From: Candidatus Poribacteria bacterium
Lineage (GTDB): Bacteria > Poribacteria > WGA-4E > WGA-3G
Assembly: GCA_009839745.1 (NCBI GenBank)
Contig: VXPE01000017.1
Coordinates: 1 to 43,243 of the forward strand
Length of the DNA: 43,243 nt
Direction: 5' to 3'
In this document: positions 25,448 to 33,139 of the stretch, piece by piece
How positions within the stretch are numbered: the stretch's first letter is position 1
How the letters are laid out: the number at the start of each line of letters is the position of its first letter
Notes under the pieces: model-generated
Told to the model about the DNA's origin: nothing
What the model saw: the letters and a program-made list of their open reading frames with translations, nothing else
The model's database searches: none
Translations under genes and position numbers: made by a program

Positions 25448-25484
25448 GAGGGTAAGTACTACCGCAAAGATGGAGGAATAGACA

Positions 25485-26198
25485 ATGGGATGGACAAAGT
25501 ATTGGGGGGTTGTGATAGTAGCGATGCTAATGAGCACGCTTGTTGTCTTCGCAGTCCATGATGAAGCGAAGGGACCTGAAAAGTTCGGGCGTTACGAGTT
25601 TAAGGCGCAGGACAAAAAAGCGGCAACGGATGAATGTGATGCTGGCGGCAAGCCGGGACCTGAATTTGTGCCGACGGTTCGAGACAAGGAACCCAATTTG
25701 GCACTCCTCAAAGATGCGAAACCGGAAGCCTCTTCGCAGCTCGAGGGATGGTGTCCTCGCAGACACTGTGTTGAATACCTCAACGACGGTTTTTACAATA
25801 ACTGCCGGAGTTGGATTATCGGTGCGATACCCGGTTGGGCGCAGATTGATATGGGGGATGTGGCGAATGTGAACCGCATCTACTTCGGTAGCGATCATTC
25901 GCAGGGATTTGTCGACAGAACGACTGCTGACTTTGATATTCTTGTCGCAACCTCGAAGGCGGATCCAAACTCCGATGCCAACTCATGGACGAAGGTTTAT
26001 ACGCACAAGGGCGATCCGATTAGTGAAACGACTGAGTTTACCTTCAAAGATGTAGAGGCACGGTGGTTACGTCTCCATATTCGCACGAATGGCGGGGCTC
26101 GCGTTGATGAAATCGAAATTTACGGCGGCAAAGACCCGATGGCTGTTGAGCCGGACGGGAAGGCTGCCACAACGTGGGGAGAGATTAAGACGGAATAA
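25485..26198 (+). CDS. Secreted F5/8 type C (discoidin-like) protein with TTWG tail
   Basis: Exported protein, 237 aa. Seen: signal peptide (about 1-23), a charged linker, then a galactose-binding-like F5/8C domain (about 70-215) with NLALLKDAKPEASSQ, VEYLNDGFYNN, WAQIDMGDVANVNRIYFG, TKVYTHKG, WLRLHIRTNGGARVDEIEIYG. The C-terminus K-A-A-T-T-W-G-E-I-K-T-E matches the tails of the two LamG proteins although the fold is different. Start ATG with GGAGGA seven bases upstream. Divergent from the LamG gene; probably binds carbohydrate outside the cell. Confidence 0.85.
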   Translation: MGWTKYWGVVIVAMLMSTLVVFAVHDEAKGPEKFGRYEFKAQDKKAATDECDAGGKPGPEFVPTVRDKEPNLALLKDAKPEASSQLEGWCPRRHCVEYLNDGFYNNCRSWIIGAIPGWAQIDMGDVANVNRIYFGSDHSQGFVDRTTADFDILVATSKADPNSDANSWTKVYTHKGDPISETTEFTFKDVEARWLRLHIRTNGGARVDEIEIYGGKDPMAVEPDGKAATTWGEIKTE

Positions 26199-26208
26199 AC
26201 GCATCGGT

Positions 26209-26258
26209 TGTAGGCAGAGTTTAGGACATTTCGCTAATGCCCAAATTGTGCCTACAAA
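26209..26258 (+). terminator. Nine-base inverted repeat after the F5/8C gene
   Basis: TTGTAGGCA (26209-26217) and TGCCTACAA (26250-26258) pair perfectly with a 32-base loop, starting 11 bases after the stop. No T run follows on the plus strand. It may be a terminator or a small mobile palindrome. Confidence 0.4.
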
Positions 26259-26328
26259 AAACAAGCGTTACGCCGTAGCAAGAGGATGAAAGGAAATTCG
26301 CGGTAACGTGGGGGGACCTCAAAATACA

Positions 26329-27336
26329 ATGAGCGATCAAAAGCCGTTAGCAATAGGCATTATTGGTGCTGGCAATATGGGAAGACATCATCAGGGGGCG
26401 ATAACCAATTATGGTGCGCGGGTTGTCGCCGTCCATGATGTAAGACTTGAGGCGGCGCGCGAACTCACAGCGCATGCCGAATCAGCACTCGCAACTACGG
26501 CGTTGGATGCCTTCTTTGATGTGGACATGGACGGCGTGGTTATCACGACACCCCCTCCTATCCGACTTGAACCGATCCAAATGGCATGCGACCGCGGTAT
26601 CCCTGTGATGGTTGAAAAACCGCCCGCCTTGAACATGGCTGAAGGCAGGAAATGCCTCGCATGCATCGAGAAGGCGGATGTCATTGCTGCTGTTGGGTTC
26701 CAACTCCGCTATCATCCACTCTATGAACGGCTGAAAGCGTTGATCGCTTCGGAATCGGTCCACCTCGTGCGGACGGTGTGCACCGTTAATTATTATCTGA
26801 GTTTCCGGATGTCGCCTTGGTTTTTACAATATGATATAAGCGGGGGTCCCTTGCCGGAACAGGCGGTGCACGTGTTGGATTGTGCGCGTTTTGTGATGGG
26901 AAATCCGAAGCCTGTGCAAGCACATGCCCTCGCTGCTAAAAACATGGCGTTGGAACGAACCGAATTCGATGCCGAAAATGCCATTCAGATGACCTATCAA
27001 CTGGACAATGGCGTTTTCGGAACACACATGAATCACTGTGGCACCGAAGGCTTTAGTTTTGAGGTTGAAGTCGTCGGGCCGCATTTGCGATTACAAGCGA
27101 AGATGACGGATAACGTTATCTGTGGATACCTTAACGGTGAGATCGTCAACGAATCAGTGACTTCCGAAAACAGTCTGGGTTTAGACAAATCCGGAGCGTG
27201 GTTGCGTGCCATTGAAACAGGCGATAGAACGCTCATTCGTTCGCCATTCGCGGATGCAATTGAGACCCTTGCCCTGATTGATGCCGCGGTCCAAAGTCGG
27301 GGCACCGGCAGATTTATTAATGTGAAGGACCTGTAA
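26329..27336 (+). CDS. Gfo/Idh/MocA family NAD(P)-dependent oxidoreductase
   Basis: Sugar or inositol type dehydrogenase, 335 aa. Seen: Rossmann loop G-I-I-G-A-G-N-M-G-R-H-H, VVAVHDV, the V-I-T-T-P-P segment, cofactor/catalytic V-E-K-P-P-A (the family E-K-P), and a C-terminal beta-sheet domain with VGFQLRYHP and the Q-A-V-H-V-L-D-C active-site helix. Substrate not known. ATG 26329 is preferred; an upstream GTG at 26308 is in frame and cannot be excluded. It is followed by cassette C and the selenoprotein candidate, on the same strand. Confidence 0.9.
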   Translation: MSDQKPLAIGIIGAGNMGRHHQGAITNYGARVVAVHDVRLEAARELTAHAESALATTALDAFFDVDMDGVVITTPPPIRLEPIQMACDRGIPVMVEKPPALNMAEGRKCLACIEKADVIAAVGFQLRYHPLYERLKALIASESVHLVRTVCTVNYYLSFRMSPWFLQYDISGGPLPEQAVHVLDCARFVMGNPKPVQAHALAAKNMALERTEFDAENAIQMTYQLDNGVFGTHMNHCGTEGFSFEVEVVGPHLRLQAKMTDNVICGYLNGEIVNESVTSENSLGLDKSGAWLRAIETGDRTLIRSPFADAIETLALIDAAVQSRGTGRFINVKDL

Positions 27337-27339
27337 TTG

Positions 27340-27479
27340 TAGCCTGCAACAATCCGCAGAAATACCCCGCTGAATGCCACACGCGCATTCAGCGTTGATT
27401 CACAAAAACACGCAGGCGGGACTACGGGAAGGAACACTATCTACCCAAGGTCCTAACCGAACCGCAAGGAATAATTAAA
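27340..27479 (+). repeat. Leader cassette copy C, upstream of the ArsC-type selenoprotein gene
   Basis: Arms GCCTGC (27342-27347) and GCAGGC (27412-27417) enclose a long loop with a nested ten-base palindrome CGCTGAATGC/GCATTCAGCG (27368-27377, 27385-27394). Then come CTAACCGAACCGCAAGG and AATAATTAAA directly before ATG 27480. The Shine-Dalgarno AAGG is ten bases from the ATG. The cassette starts three bases after the Gfo/Idh stop. Confidence 0.75.
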
Positions 27480-27824
27480 ATGATAGATTGGATTTATTCT
27501 CGAAGTAGCTGAAACTCGTGTAAAAAGGTTCAAGAGTTTCTTGACGAACACGGATTACAACCAGAAAGTCGGACGGATGCCCGAAAAGAGCGAATGGATG
27601 CAACAGCGGTTTGGGATTTAATGGGCAGCGCGGCGCAAATCGTTGTTGCGAAAGGGCAGCGCGTGGAAACCTTTGTGCCGACCGCAGACACGCAGGAATC
27701 AATCCTGAAAGTGGTAATGGGACGGAGCGGTAGCCTGCGAGCGCCTACAGTGCGAAGTGGAGATAGTTTCTTTGTCGGATTTAACAACGCGCTCTATGCG
27801 CAGATAATGCCACCTGCGCGCTGA
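27480..27824 (+). CDS. ArsC-family selenoprotein candidate (in-frame TGA as Sec in U-x-x-C)
   Basis: Read through one TGA (27510-27512), this frame gives 114 residues, the normal ArsC/Spx length. Seen: MIDWIYSRSS, then Sec11, then N-S-C-K-K-V-Q-E-F-L-D-E-H-G-L, which lines up with the C-T-S-C-R-K motif of Spx-like thioredoxin-fold proteins, so TGA stands at the first redox Cys. The end LRAPTVRSGDSFFVGFN matches the conserved ArsC/Spx C-terminal strand region. A stem-loop begins just after the TGA (see SECIS entry). I recall an ArsC-family (seleno)protein group of this kind in databases. Start: ATG 27480, ten bases after AAGG of cassette C. If Sec machinery is absent, it would be a nonsense pseudogene. 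Role: thiol/selenol redox reductase, substrate unknown. Confidence 0.78.
27513..27553 (+). promoter_or_regulatory. Bacterial SECIS-like stem-loop after the TGA
   Basis: Lower stem CGTGT (27517-27521) with ACACG (27548-27552); upper stem TCAAG (27530-27534) with CTTGA (27540-27544); apical loop AGTTT (27535-27539). The loop starts 23 bases after the TGA and has G in its second position. This matches the known bacterial SECIS spacing (about 16-37) and the early-loop G rule. Hand folding only. Confidence 0.6.
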
Positions 27825-27881
27825 GACGTGTGGAGGTAAGGTCGTTTCGCCCTTGCAGAGGCATGTTTCTTTTCATGATTG

Positions 27882-27969
27882 TAGCCTGCAACAACGGAGC
27901 AGGCGGATATACGGAGAAGTCCTTCAAATGTTGAACCGACCTGACCGAACCGCAAGGAAAATTAAAAAA
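27882..27969 (+). repeat. Leader cassette copy D, upstream of the epimerase gene
   Basis: Arms GCCTGC (27884-27889) and GCAGGC (27899-27904) with loop AACAACGGA, then GGATATACGG, a spacer, CTGACCGAA and CCGCAAGGAAAATTAAAA (from 27950). It runs directly into the conserved N-terminal codons of the epimerase. Confidence 0.75.
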
Positions 27970-28719
27970 ATTTTGATTACGGGTGCGAATGGCTATCTGG
28001 CACAATTTGTTATTGATCGGTTGTGTGGTGCGTATGAACTCACGCTCACTGATATTGTTGAATTGGATCGGACGGTTTCAGGCACAACTTTTATCAAGGC
28101 AGATGTGACAAATGCTGCCGAAATTGAGGCGGTGTGTGCAGATCAAGATGCTGTCGTCCATCTCGTTGCACTGGTGCGGGGACGGTCTGATAAACCCGCC
28201 TCGCTGTTTGCGGATGTTATGGTGAAAGGGACCTGGAACGTCGCGGAAGCCTGTGTAAAGCAGGGTGTCAAAAAGTTGGTTAACATCTCAAGTATTTCGG
28301 CGTGTCCTCCTGCGCCAAGCGCAAGGTTACCTTACGAGGTGGACGATGCCTTCCAGTTCGGTCCGGGAGATCTTTACTACGCGTTGGCGAAGTACCTCGG
28401 CGAGCGGATCGGTGCGGCGTATCATCAAGCATACGGGTTAGACGTGATCCATGTCCGCCCGGGAGTGATAGAGGGAGACGGACAGAATCCGGGACCTGCA
28501 GCTCCTGAAGTTGTGACGGATCCTTGGTTCGTTTACGTGGACCCCAGGGATGTCGCACAGTGTGTCGCACGCGCCATTGAAACAGAGACGGTGAAGTATG
28601 GCGCGTATAATGCCGTCGCGGGTCGTGCGGATTCCCGTTTCGCGTGGAGACAGGCAGCGGACGATTTAGGATATTCACCAGCTCACAATTGGCCGGAGAT
28701 CCCTGATGGAGATACGTAA
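27928..28719 (+). CDS. NAD-dependent epimerase/dehydratase family protein
   Basis: Extended SDR, 263 aa from the ATG used here. Seen: N-terminal K-K-I-L-I-T-G-A-N-G-Y-L (G-x-x-G-x-x-G type nucleotide loop), acidic residue in LTDIVELD, KADVTNAAEI, VVHLVA, ISSISACPP, catalytic Y-Y-A-L-A-K, and VIHVRPGVIEG. It acts on a nucleotide sugar or related substrate, unknown. Start is uncertain: ATG 27928 (GGAG 11 bases upstream) would translate cassette D in frame as L-N-R-P-D-R-T-A-R-K; an ATT at 27970 or TTG at 27973 sits where the cassette normally places the start, just before LITGANGYL. Confidence 0.85.
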   Translation: MLNRPDRTARKIKKILITGANGYLAQFVIDRLCGAYELTLTDIVELDRTVSGTTFIKADVTNAAEIEAVCADQDAVVHLVALVRGRSDKPASLFADVMVKGTWNVAEACVKQGVKKLVNISSISACPPAPSARLPYEVDDAFQFGPGDLYYALAKYLGERIGAAYHQAYGLDVIHVRPGVIEGDGQNPGPAAPEVVTDPWFVYVDPRDVAQCVARAIETETVKYGAYNAVAGRADSRFAWRQAADDLGYSPAHNWPEIPDGDT

Positions 28720-28860
28720 AGATCTTTATGACATCTGAACTGATTTCACGGATTGAAAGCCCAATCCTTTAGGTTTGGGATGAACGGAAAGACATGGCAT
28801 AGTTTCCATTAGTTTCCGCCGCCCTTGTGAATTAGACCAAAACGTTCCTTTACGGATCGA

Positions 28861-29313
28861 TCATACTTGTTGTGAAACACTTGTGGTATCTGTATTCTCG
28901 CCTTCCGGTTGAGTTGTTTTTTCTTCGGTTCGGCTTGTAGCCAAATTTTCTATGACGCGTGAGAATGTTTCCAATTGAGGGTCTTTTCTGAACGCATTGA
29001 CGATTAAGGCTAAAATTGCTATTGCAGTAGAAATTGCTGCTGCAATAGCAACAATTGAATTTGTCCTTGTCTCTGTGGTAGTTTGCTCTCCGGTCTGATA
29101 CCCTTTGATTGTCGCAACATCTGTTTCTACCGTTCTAAGCCGTTCTTCTAACTTATCAATCTTTTCGTTTATTTTTTCTATTTCCGCCTTTAACTCGTTT
29201 TCTGAGTCTTTGACGATCTCACGTATCTTCTCCAAGTCTTGACTGGTCAACTCACCAAGAACTGGCAGCGCGATGACACAGAACAGTATTGAGAGGGCGA
29301 AGGTGATTTTCAT
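28861..29313 (-). CDS. Small exported coiled-coil membrane protein, unknown function
   Basis: 150 aa, not recognised as a named family. Seen: signal peptide (about 1-20), a long charged heptad coiled coil (about 22-72: L-E-K-I-R-E-I-V-K..., I-N-E-K-I-D-K-L-E-E-R-L), one transmembrane segment (about 87-107, IVAIAAAISTAIAILALIV), then a polar Thr/Glu-rich tail. Start ATG has AAAAGGAG six bases upstream. It has its own promoter at 29366-29394. Possibly a periplasmic sensor, spacer or structural protein. Confidence 0.75.
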   Translation of the reverse strand: MKITFALSILFCVIALPVLGELTSQDLEKIREIVKDSENELKAEIEKINEKIDKLEERLRTVETDVATIKGYQTGEQTTTETRTNSIVAIAAAISTAIAILALIVNAFRKDPQLETFSRVIENLATSRTEEKTTQPEGENTDTTSVSQQV

Positions 29314-29365
29314 TGTGTGTCTCCTTTTGGAGATAGTAAATCATATTTCGGCTACTGATTTTAAG

Positions 29366-29394
29366 AGTATATCACGAAAGGAAAGAAATTGCAA
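29366..29394 (-). promoter_or_regulatory. Promoter of the coiled-coil membrane protein gene
   Basis: Minus strand TTGCAA (29389-29394), a 17-base spacer and TATACT (29366-29371), about 50 bases upstream of the start codon. Confidence 0.65.
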
Positions 29395-29420
29395 ATTCTT
29401 TAGCCACACAAATCGTTAAC

Positions 29421-31118
29421 TTATCTTGTTTCCTGTCCCTTCACAATCCCGTGCCCCTCTTGAATGCGGAGAATTTGGTCGGATTTCAGGTTAGAAAATT
29501 GCTCCGTAAGACCGCTCTGCCAGCGAATTTCGAGGGTATCCACGGCTGAATTCTTTCCCAATCCAAAATGGACACGTAGATCGCTTTGTGAGAGGTAACT
29601 CGCACCGCTCCGGACTTCTTTGGTAAGAGACAGGTTACCGGCTTTCACAACTATTTTTGTGCCGATACCGGACACATTGCTTCGGGTACCGATGGGTTGG
29701 ATCGTCAACCAGTGATTGCTGTTACCCCCCTCGTTTTGGAGAAGCATTGCGGGTTGATTGGAGTTGTTGAGAAAAATATCGGTATCTCCGTCATTGTCAT
29801 AATCCCCGAACGCCGCAGCGCGGCTGACTTTTTTGGGGAATTCTGCCAATCCGACCTCGGTAGACATATCAGTGAAATGATGTGTGCCGTTCTGTCTACG
29901 CACGTTGCGGAAAACCAAATCCATCTGCGGATAGGTGCTCTCCGAAAAAAGCGAGATGTTCTCCTGAAGATGTCCGTTCGCAACAAATAGGTCCAGCAAA
30001 CCGTCGTTGTCATAGTCTAAGAATTCGACCGCCCATTTAAAATACGGGAGCGTCACTGCTCCAATTCCTGAGACAAAAGAGACATCGGTAAAAAACGCGG
30101 CGTTTTCGTTTTGATAGAGAAGTGCGGGCAGTCCAGAGGCGTTGCTGACGACGAGGTCAAGATAACCGTCGTTATTGTAATCACCGAATGCATTTCCCAT
30201 ACCACTTCCCGGGAAGCCATTTTCATCATATCCTGTTCCGGTGAGATCAGCGGTTTCGGTAAACGTGCCATCGCCGTTGTTGTGGTAAAACAGGTCTGCT
30301 TCCATATCGTTAGCGATGTGCAGGTCGGGATAACCGTCATTATCGTAATCTCCGACTGCGACAGCGAGACCGAGGGCACGATGTGAGATGCCTGCAGCTT
30401 TGGTGACATCTGTGAAGGTGCCGTCGCCGTTATTGCGATAGAGGATATCTGGCTCGCTTACAAAATGGCTGCCAGCGATCTGATCTGTCGGGCTACAATA
30501 GGTCCGAATCCCCTCCGTTTCCCACCATTCATTTTCCGCGACAAAAAATTTCATGTAATTGACGACGTATAGGTCAATGTACCCATCTAAATCGTAATCC
30601 AGAAAGGCACAACTTGTGCCCCAGCGTTCATCGCCGACTCCCGCTTTTTGCGTCATATCGGTAAAGGTGCCATCCCCGTTGTTGTAATAGAGGCGATTCG
30701 GTCCATAGTTGGTTACATAAATTTCAGGATAGCCGTCGTTGTTGACATCAGCGGCTGCGCATCCGACGCCGTAGCTGGTATCTCCAACGCCTGCGCTGTC
30801 TGTAATATCAGTAAAAGTGCCGTTGCCGTTATTTCGATAGAGTCTGTTTCGAGGGGCTTGTGTCTGAGGCGTTTTTTCAGGGGTTGGCGGGGGGATGTGT
30901 GTAGCGTTCACTACATAGAGATCCAATGCCCCATCAACATCAAAGTCGAAAAAGACCGCACCGGATCCAAGGGTTTCGAGGAGATACTTCTCACCGGTTC
31001 TGCCATCGACGTGCCGAAATGTGATTCCTGCAGCAGCGGTCGCGTCAACGAATTGGACTTCTGCAGAAGTGGATAGACTCAGAAGGAAAAAGAGAATGAT
31101 ATAGCAGAAGCATCTCAT
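29421..31118 (-). CDS. CRTAC1-family FG-GAP/VCBS repeat protein with ASPIC/UnbV domain
   Basis: Secreted beta-propeller type protein, 565 aa from the chosen start. Seen: signal peptide MRCFCYIILFFLLSLSTSAE; FVDATAAAGITFRHVDG; repeated D-x-D/N-x-D-G Ca-binding FG-GAP units (F-D-F-D-V-D-G, A-D-V-N-N-D-G-Y, L-D-Y-D-L-D-G-Y, G-D-Y-D-N-D-G); NNGDGTFTDMT-like repeats; and a C-terminal ASPIC/UnbV domain with GTKIVVKAG and EIRWQSGLTEQF. Likely binds a carbohydrate or adhesion partner. ATG 31118 overlaps the stop of the TPR gene (ATGA), implying coupled translation. A longer frame to 31223 lies wholly within the TPR gene. Confidence 0.9.
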   Translation of the reverse strand: MRCFCYIILFFLLSLSTSAEVQFVDATAAAGITFRHVDGRTGEKYLLETLGSGAVFFDFDVDGALDLYVVNATHIPPPTPEKTPQTQAPRNRLYRNNGNGTFTDITDSAGVGDTSYGVGCAAADVNNDGYPEIYVTNYGPNRLYYNNGDGTFTDMTQKAGVGDERWGTSCAFLDYDLDGYIDLYVVNYMKFFVAENEWWETEGIRTYCSPTDQIAGSHFVSEPDILYRNNGDGTFTDVTKAAGISHRALGLAVAVGDYDNDGYPDLHIANDMEADLFYHNNGDGTFTETADLTGTGYDENGFPGSGMGNAFGDYNNDGYLDLVVSNASGLPALLYQNENAAFFTDVSFVSGIGAVTLPYFKWAVEFLDYDNDGLLDLFVANGHLQENISLFSESTYPQMDLVFRNVRRQNGTHHFTDMSTEVGLAEFPKKVSRAAAFGDYDNDGDTDIFLNNSNQPAMLLQNEGGNSNHWLTIQPIGTRSNVSGIGTKIVVKAGNLSLTKEVRSGASYLSQSDLRVHFGLGKNSAVDTLEIRWQSGLTEQFSNLKSDQILRIQEGHGIVKGQETR

Positions 31119-32293
31119 CGTTCGGTGGTGTATTTTTCCTGTCCTTTCGTTGAACGGGCATGTGCGTGTCGCGCCTCGCTTTCCAACCCAAGGGCGGTGC
31201 AAACTTGCGAAAGCGTATCCCAATAGTTCGACGCAGTCGGGACCAGACGAACAGCGGTTCGGGCATGAGAGAGGGCTTGATCCAAATCTATCCCCGATTC
31301 TATATAGCAGACGGCGACATTGTTATGTGCAATCGCGAGTGTGGTGTCGAGAGTGAGTGCTTGTTTGTAAGCCGCTATAGCGAGGTTCATTTTTCCTTGC
31401 TTATGGTAGGCATGCCCTAAATTGTAGTGCGCAGTGGCTAAATCGGGGGCAAGAGAAATGGCGTGTTTGTAATTCGCAATTGCATCCTCAGGCCGACGAC
31501 GTGCGAGATAAACAATACCGAGATTATTATAACCTCTTGCGTCGTTGGGGTGTCTTTTTACCCATATTTCGGCTTCTTTGAGGAGCGGATCTGTTTGGCG
31601 AAGAACTTTGAAAAATGCCATCGCTGCGGTGGCTTTTTTCTTTTCGCCGCGTTTGATATAAATTTGAGCGAGTTGATAATGGGCTTCTGTGTTATCCGTA
31701 TGGATTTCAATAGCCTTTTCAACCGCGGTGATGGCATCCTCCCAACGTTCCTGCCTTGCATAAACCTTACTTAATCCTAAAATGGCACTCGGATTTCCGT
31801 TTGGATTCAGACGCGTGGCTTGTTTATAGGCGCGAATGGCTTGTCCGAAATCACCTTGTTTCAAGTAGACCTCGCCGAGTCCGGTATACGCATCTCCCCA
31901 TTCTGCGTCAATAGCAATCGCGCGCTTAAACGCCTTGAGGGCATGTGGGAGATCGCCTTTCTTGAGGTAAACCAGCCCTATATTATAGTGCGGTTCAGCC
32001 GTCATAGGAGACAACGCAAGTGCGCTCTTATAGGCATCAAGTGCGGCATCGTATTGCTTCAGTTCGGAATATGCGACACCGAGTCTATTGAAAATGATAG
32101 GGGAATTTGGATTAAGTGCGATGGCTTTTCTGTATTCGGAGATGGCACGTTCAAATTCTCCGAGATCGTGGTAGGTCGTGGCACTCTTGTAAGACGCTTC
32201 GGCAGGTGAAGTGTCGGATACAGCGATATTTATAAAAGCCGGGATGGGCAACCCAGCCCCTACGAGGATGAATATAATGATATATTTTCGCAT
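31115..32293 (-). CDS. Exported TPR-repeat protein
   Basis: 392 aa. Seen: N-terminal signal sequence (about 1-26), then eight or nine tetratricopeptide units such as ATTYHDLGEFERAISEYRKA, HYNIGLVYLKKGDLPHALKA and HYNLGHAYHKQGKMNLAIAA. TPRs form a protein-binding superhelix; partner unknown. Residues about 11-18 (V-G-A-G-L-P-I-P) of the signal sequence are encoded by a 24-base dispersed repeat also found intergenically at 16963-16986. The stop overlaps the start of the CRTAC1 gene. Ribosome-binding site weak (GAGAAAAG). Confidence 0.88.
   Translation of the reverse strand: MRKYIIIFILVGAGLPIPAFINIAVSDTSPAEASYKSATTYHDLGEFERAISEYRKAIALNPNSPIIFNRLGVAYSELKQYDAALDAYKSALALSPMTAEPHYNIGLVYLKKGDLPHALKAFKRAIAIDAEWGDAYTGLGEVYLKQGDFGQAIRAYKQATRLNPNGNPSAILGLSKVYARQERWEDAITAVEKAIEIHTDNTEAHYQLAQIYIKRGEKKKATAAMAFFKVLRQTDPLLKEAEIWVKRHPNDARGYNNLGIVYLARRRPEDAIANYKHAISLAPDLATAHYNLGHAYHKQGKMNLAIAAYKQALTLDTTLAIAHNNVAVCYIESGIDLDQALSHARTAVRLVPTASNYWDTLSQVCTALGLESEARHAHARSTKGQEKYTTER
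32241..32264 (-). repeat. GGGTTGCCC-type dispersed repeat, copy 2, inside a signal-peptide coding region
   Basis: It matches 16963-16986 at 21 of 24 positions. On the minus strand it reads G-T-A then a G-run and encodes part of the hydrophobic core of the TPR protein leader. Confidence 0.65.
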
Positions 32294-32312
32294 ACGCTTT
32301 TCTCTGATGTAA

Positions 32313-32332
32313 GGGCGGCGTTGGAACCGCCC
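32313..32332. terminator. Hairpin GGGCGG/CCGCCC between the LamG and TPR genes
   Basis: Arms 32313-32318 and 32327-32332 pair perfectly with an eight-base loop. It lies 16 bases past the LamG stop (minus strand) and 20 before the TPR ATG. No T run, so it may be a transcript-end or processing hairpin. Confidence 0.45.
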
Positions 32333-32348
32333 TGGTCAAGCGTATTTC

Positions 32349-33125
32349 TTAATCGCGATCGGCTTTAATGCTGCCCCATGTGGTCGCGAGTTTCTCTGCG
32401 GCTTCTACTGGCAGAAATTCGCCATCCATAATTTCGCTGATTTCTGCCTCAGTGATGATCCGGTTGAAAAGAAACACCTCGTCAATGACGCCTGTGAAAA
32501 ATTCTTGACCCGGATGGCGGGCACCCACCATAATGGAACCATCAATTTCATCAACAGGTGGCGGTTTCGCGCCACCACCGGCTTCTTTCCCATCGTTGTA
32601 AATAACGACTTTTGATTTGGTGTCGTGTGTGACTGCCATGTGCACCCAGTCTTCGGGTTGAACATCAGTGCTGAGGGCTTTCTGTGCCCAAGTACCACCA
32701 GATGTTGACCAGAAAAAAGTTTTGCGACTACCATTCTGAAAGATTGTTGCCCATTTCAAGGAGCCGGCTGCGACCATGTAATTCCAGTCCCGAATTTGGG
32801 CTTTGCCACGCTTAACCCAGAAAGCGACAGAGAACTGTTCTCTTAACTGTAAGGTGTCGTTGATAGGCACGATGACATGTTCTCCCTTGGTTCCATCGAA
32901 TTCCAAGGCTTTGCCGAACTGTCCATCTACCCATTTAGGATTCTGGACAAATTCACCGTCGTGACCATATATGGAACCATCTGCGGCTGTCCCTCCCTTT
33001 CCTTCGTCAAAAGAGAGGTATAAAACGAGAGATTTGTCCTCTAACCCAGCATGTAAAGGTGTCGTAAAGGCGAACAGAGCACATATTGCGACGAGTCCAC
33101 CTATAAATTGTTCAAATTTGCGCAC
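32349..33125 (-). CDS. Secreted LamG-domain protein with C-terminal TTWG tail
   Basis: Exported LamG/concanavalin-like protein, 258 aa. Seen: signal peptide ending T-P-L-H-A, KSLVLYLSFDEGKGGTAAD, FGKALEFDGTKGEHVIV, FSVAFWVKRG, DWVHMAVTHDTKSKVVIYNDG, IMVGARHPGQEFFTGVIDEV and FLFNRIITEAEISEIM. The end K-L-A-T-T-W-G-S-I-K-A-D repeats the tail of the other LamG and of the F5/8C protein. The start is taken as GTG 33125, seven bases after AAAGGAGG; the ATG at 33131 touches that site and is less likely. Located after the radical SAM gene. Confidence 0.85.
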   Translation of the reverse strand: MRKFEQFIGGLVAICALFAFTTPLHAGLEDKSLVLYLSFDEGKGGTAADGSIYGHDGEFVQNPKWVDGQFGKALEFDGTKGEHVIVPINDTLQLREQFSVAFWVKRGKAQIRDWNYMVAAGSLKWATIFQNGSRKTFFWSTSGGTWAQKALSTDVQPEDWVHMAVTHDTKSKVVIYNDGKEAGGGAKPPPVDEIDGSIMVGARHPGQEFFTGVIDEVFLFNRIITEAEISEIMDGEFLPVEAAEKLATTWGSIKADRD

Positions 33126-33139
33126 AGTCATTCCTCCTT

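Noticed and set aside
27337-27479. CRISPR-like or tandem repeat array
   Set aside because: The copies are dispersed single elements tens of kb apart with variable spacers, not an array.
27594-27824. Independent 76-aa gene
   Set aside because: It is the in-frame 3' part of the TGA-containing ArsC-type gene, and ATG 27594 has no ribosome-binding site.
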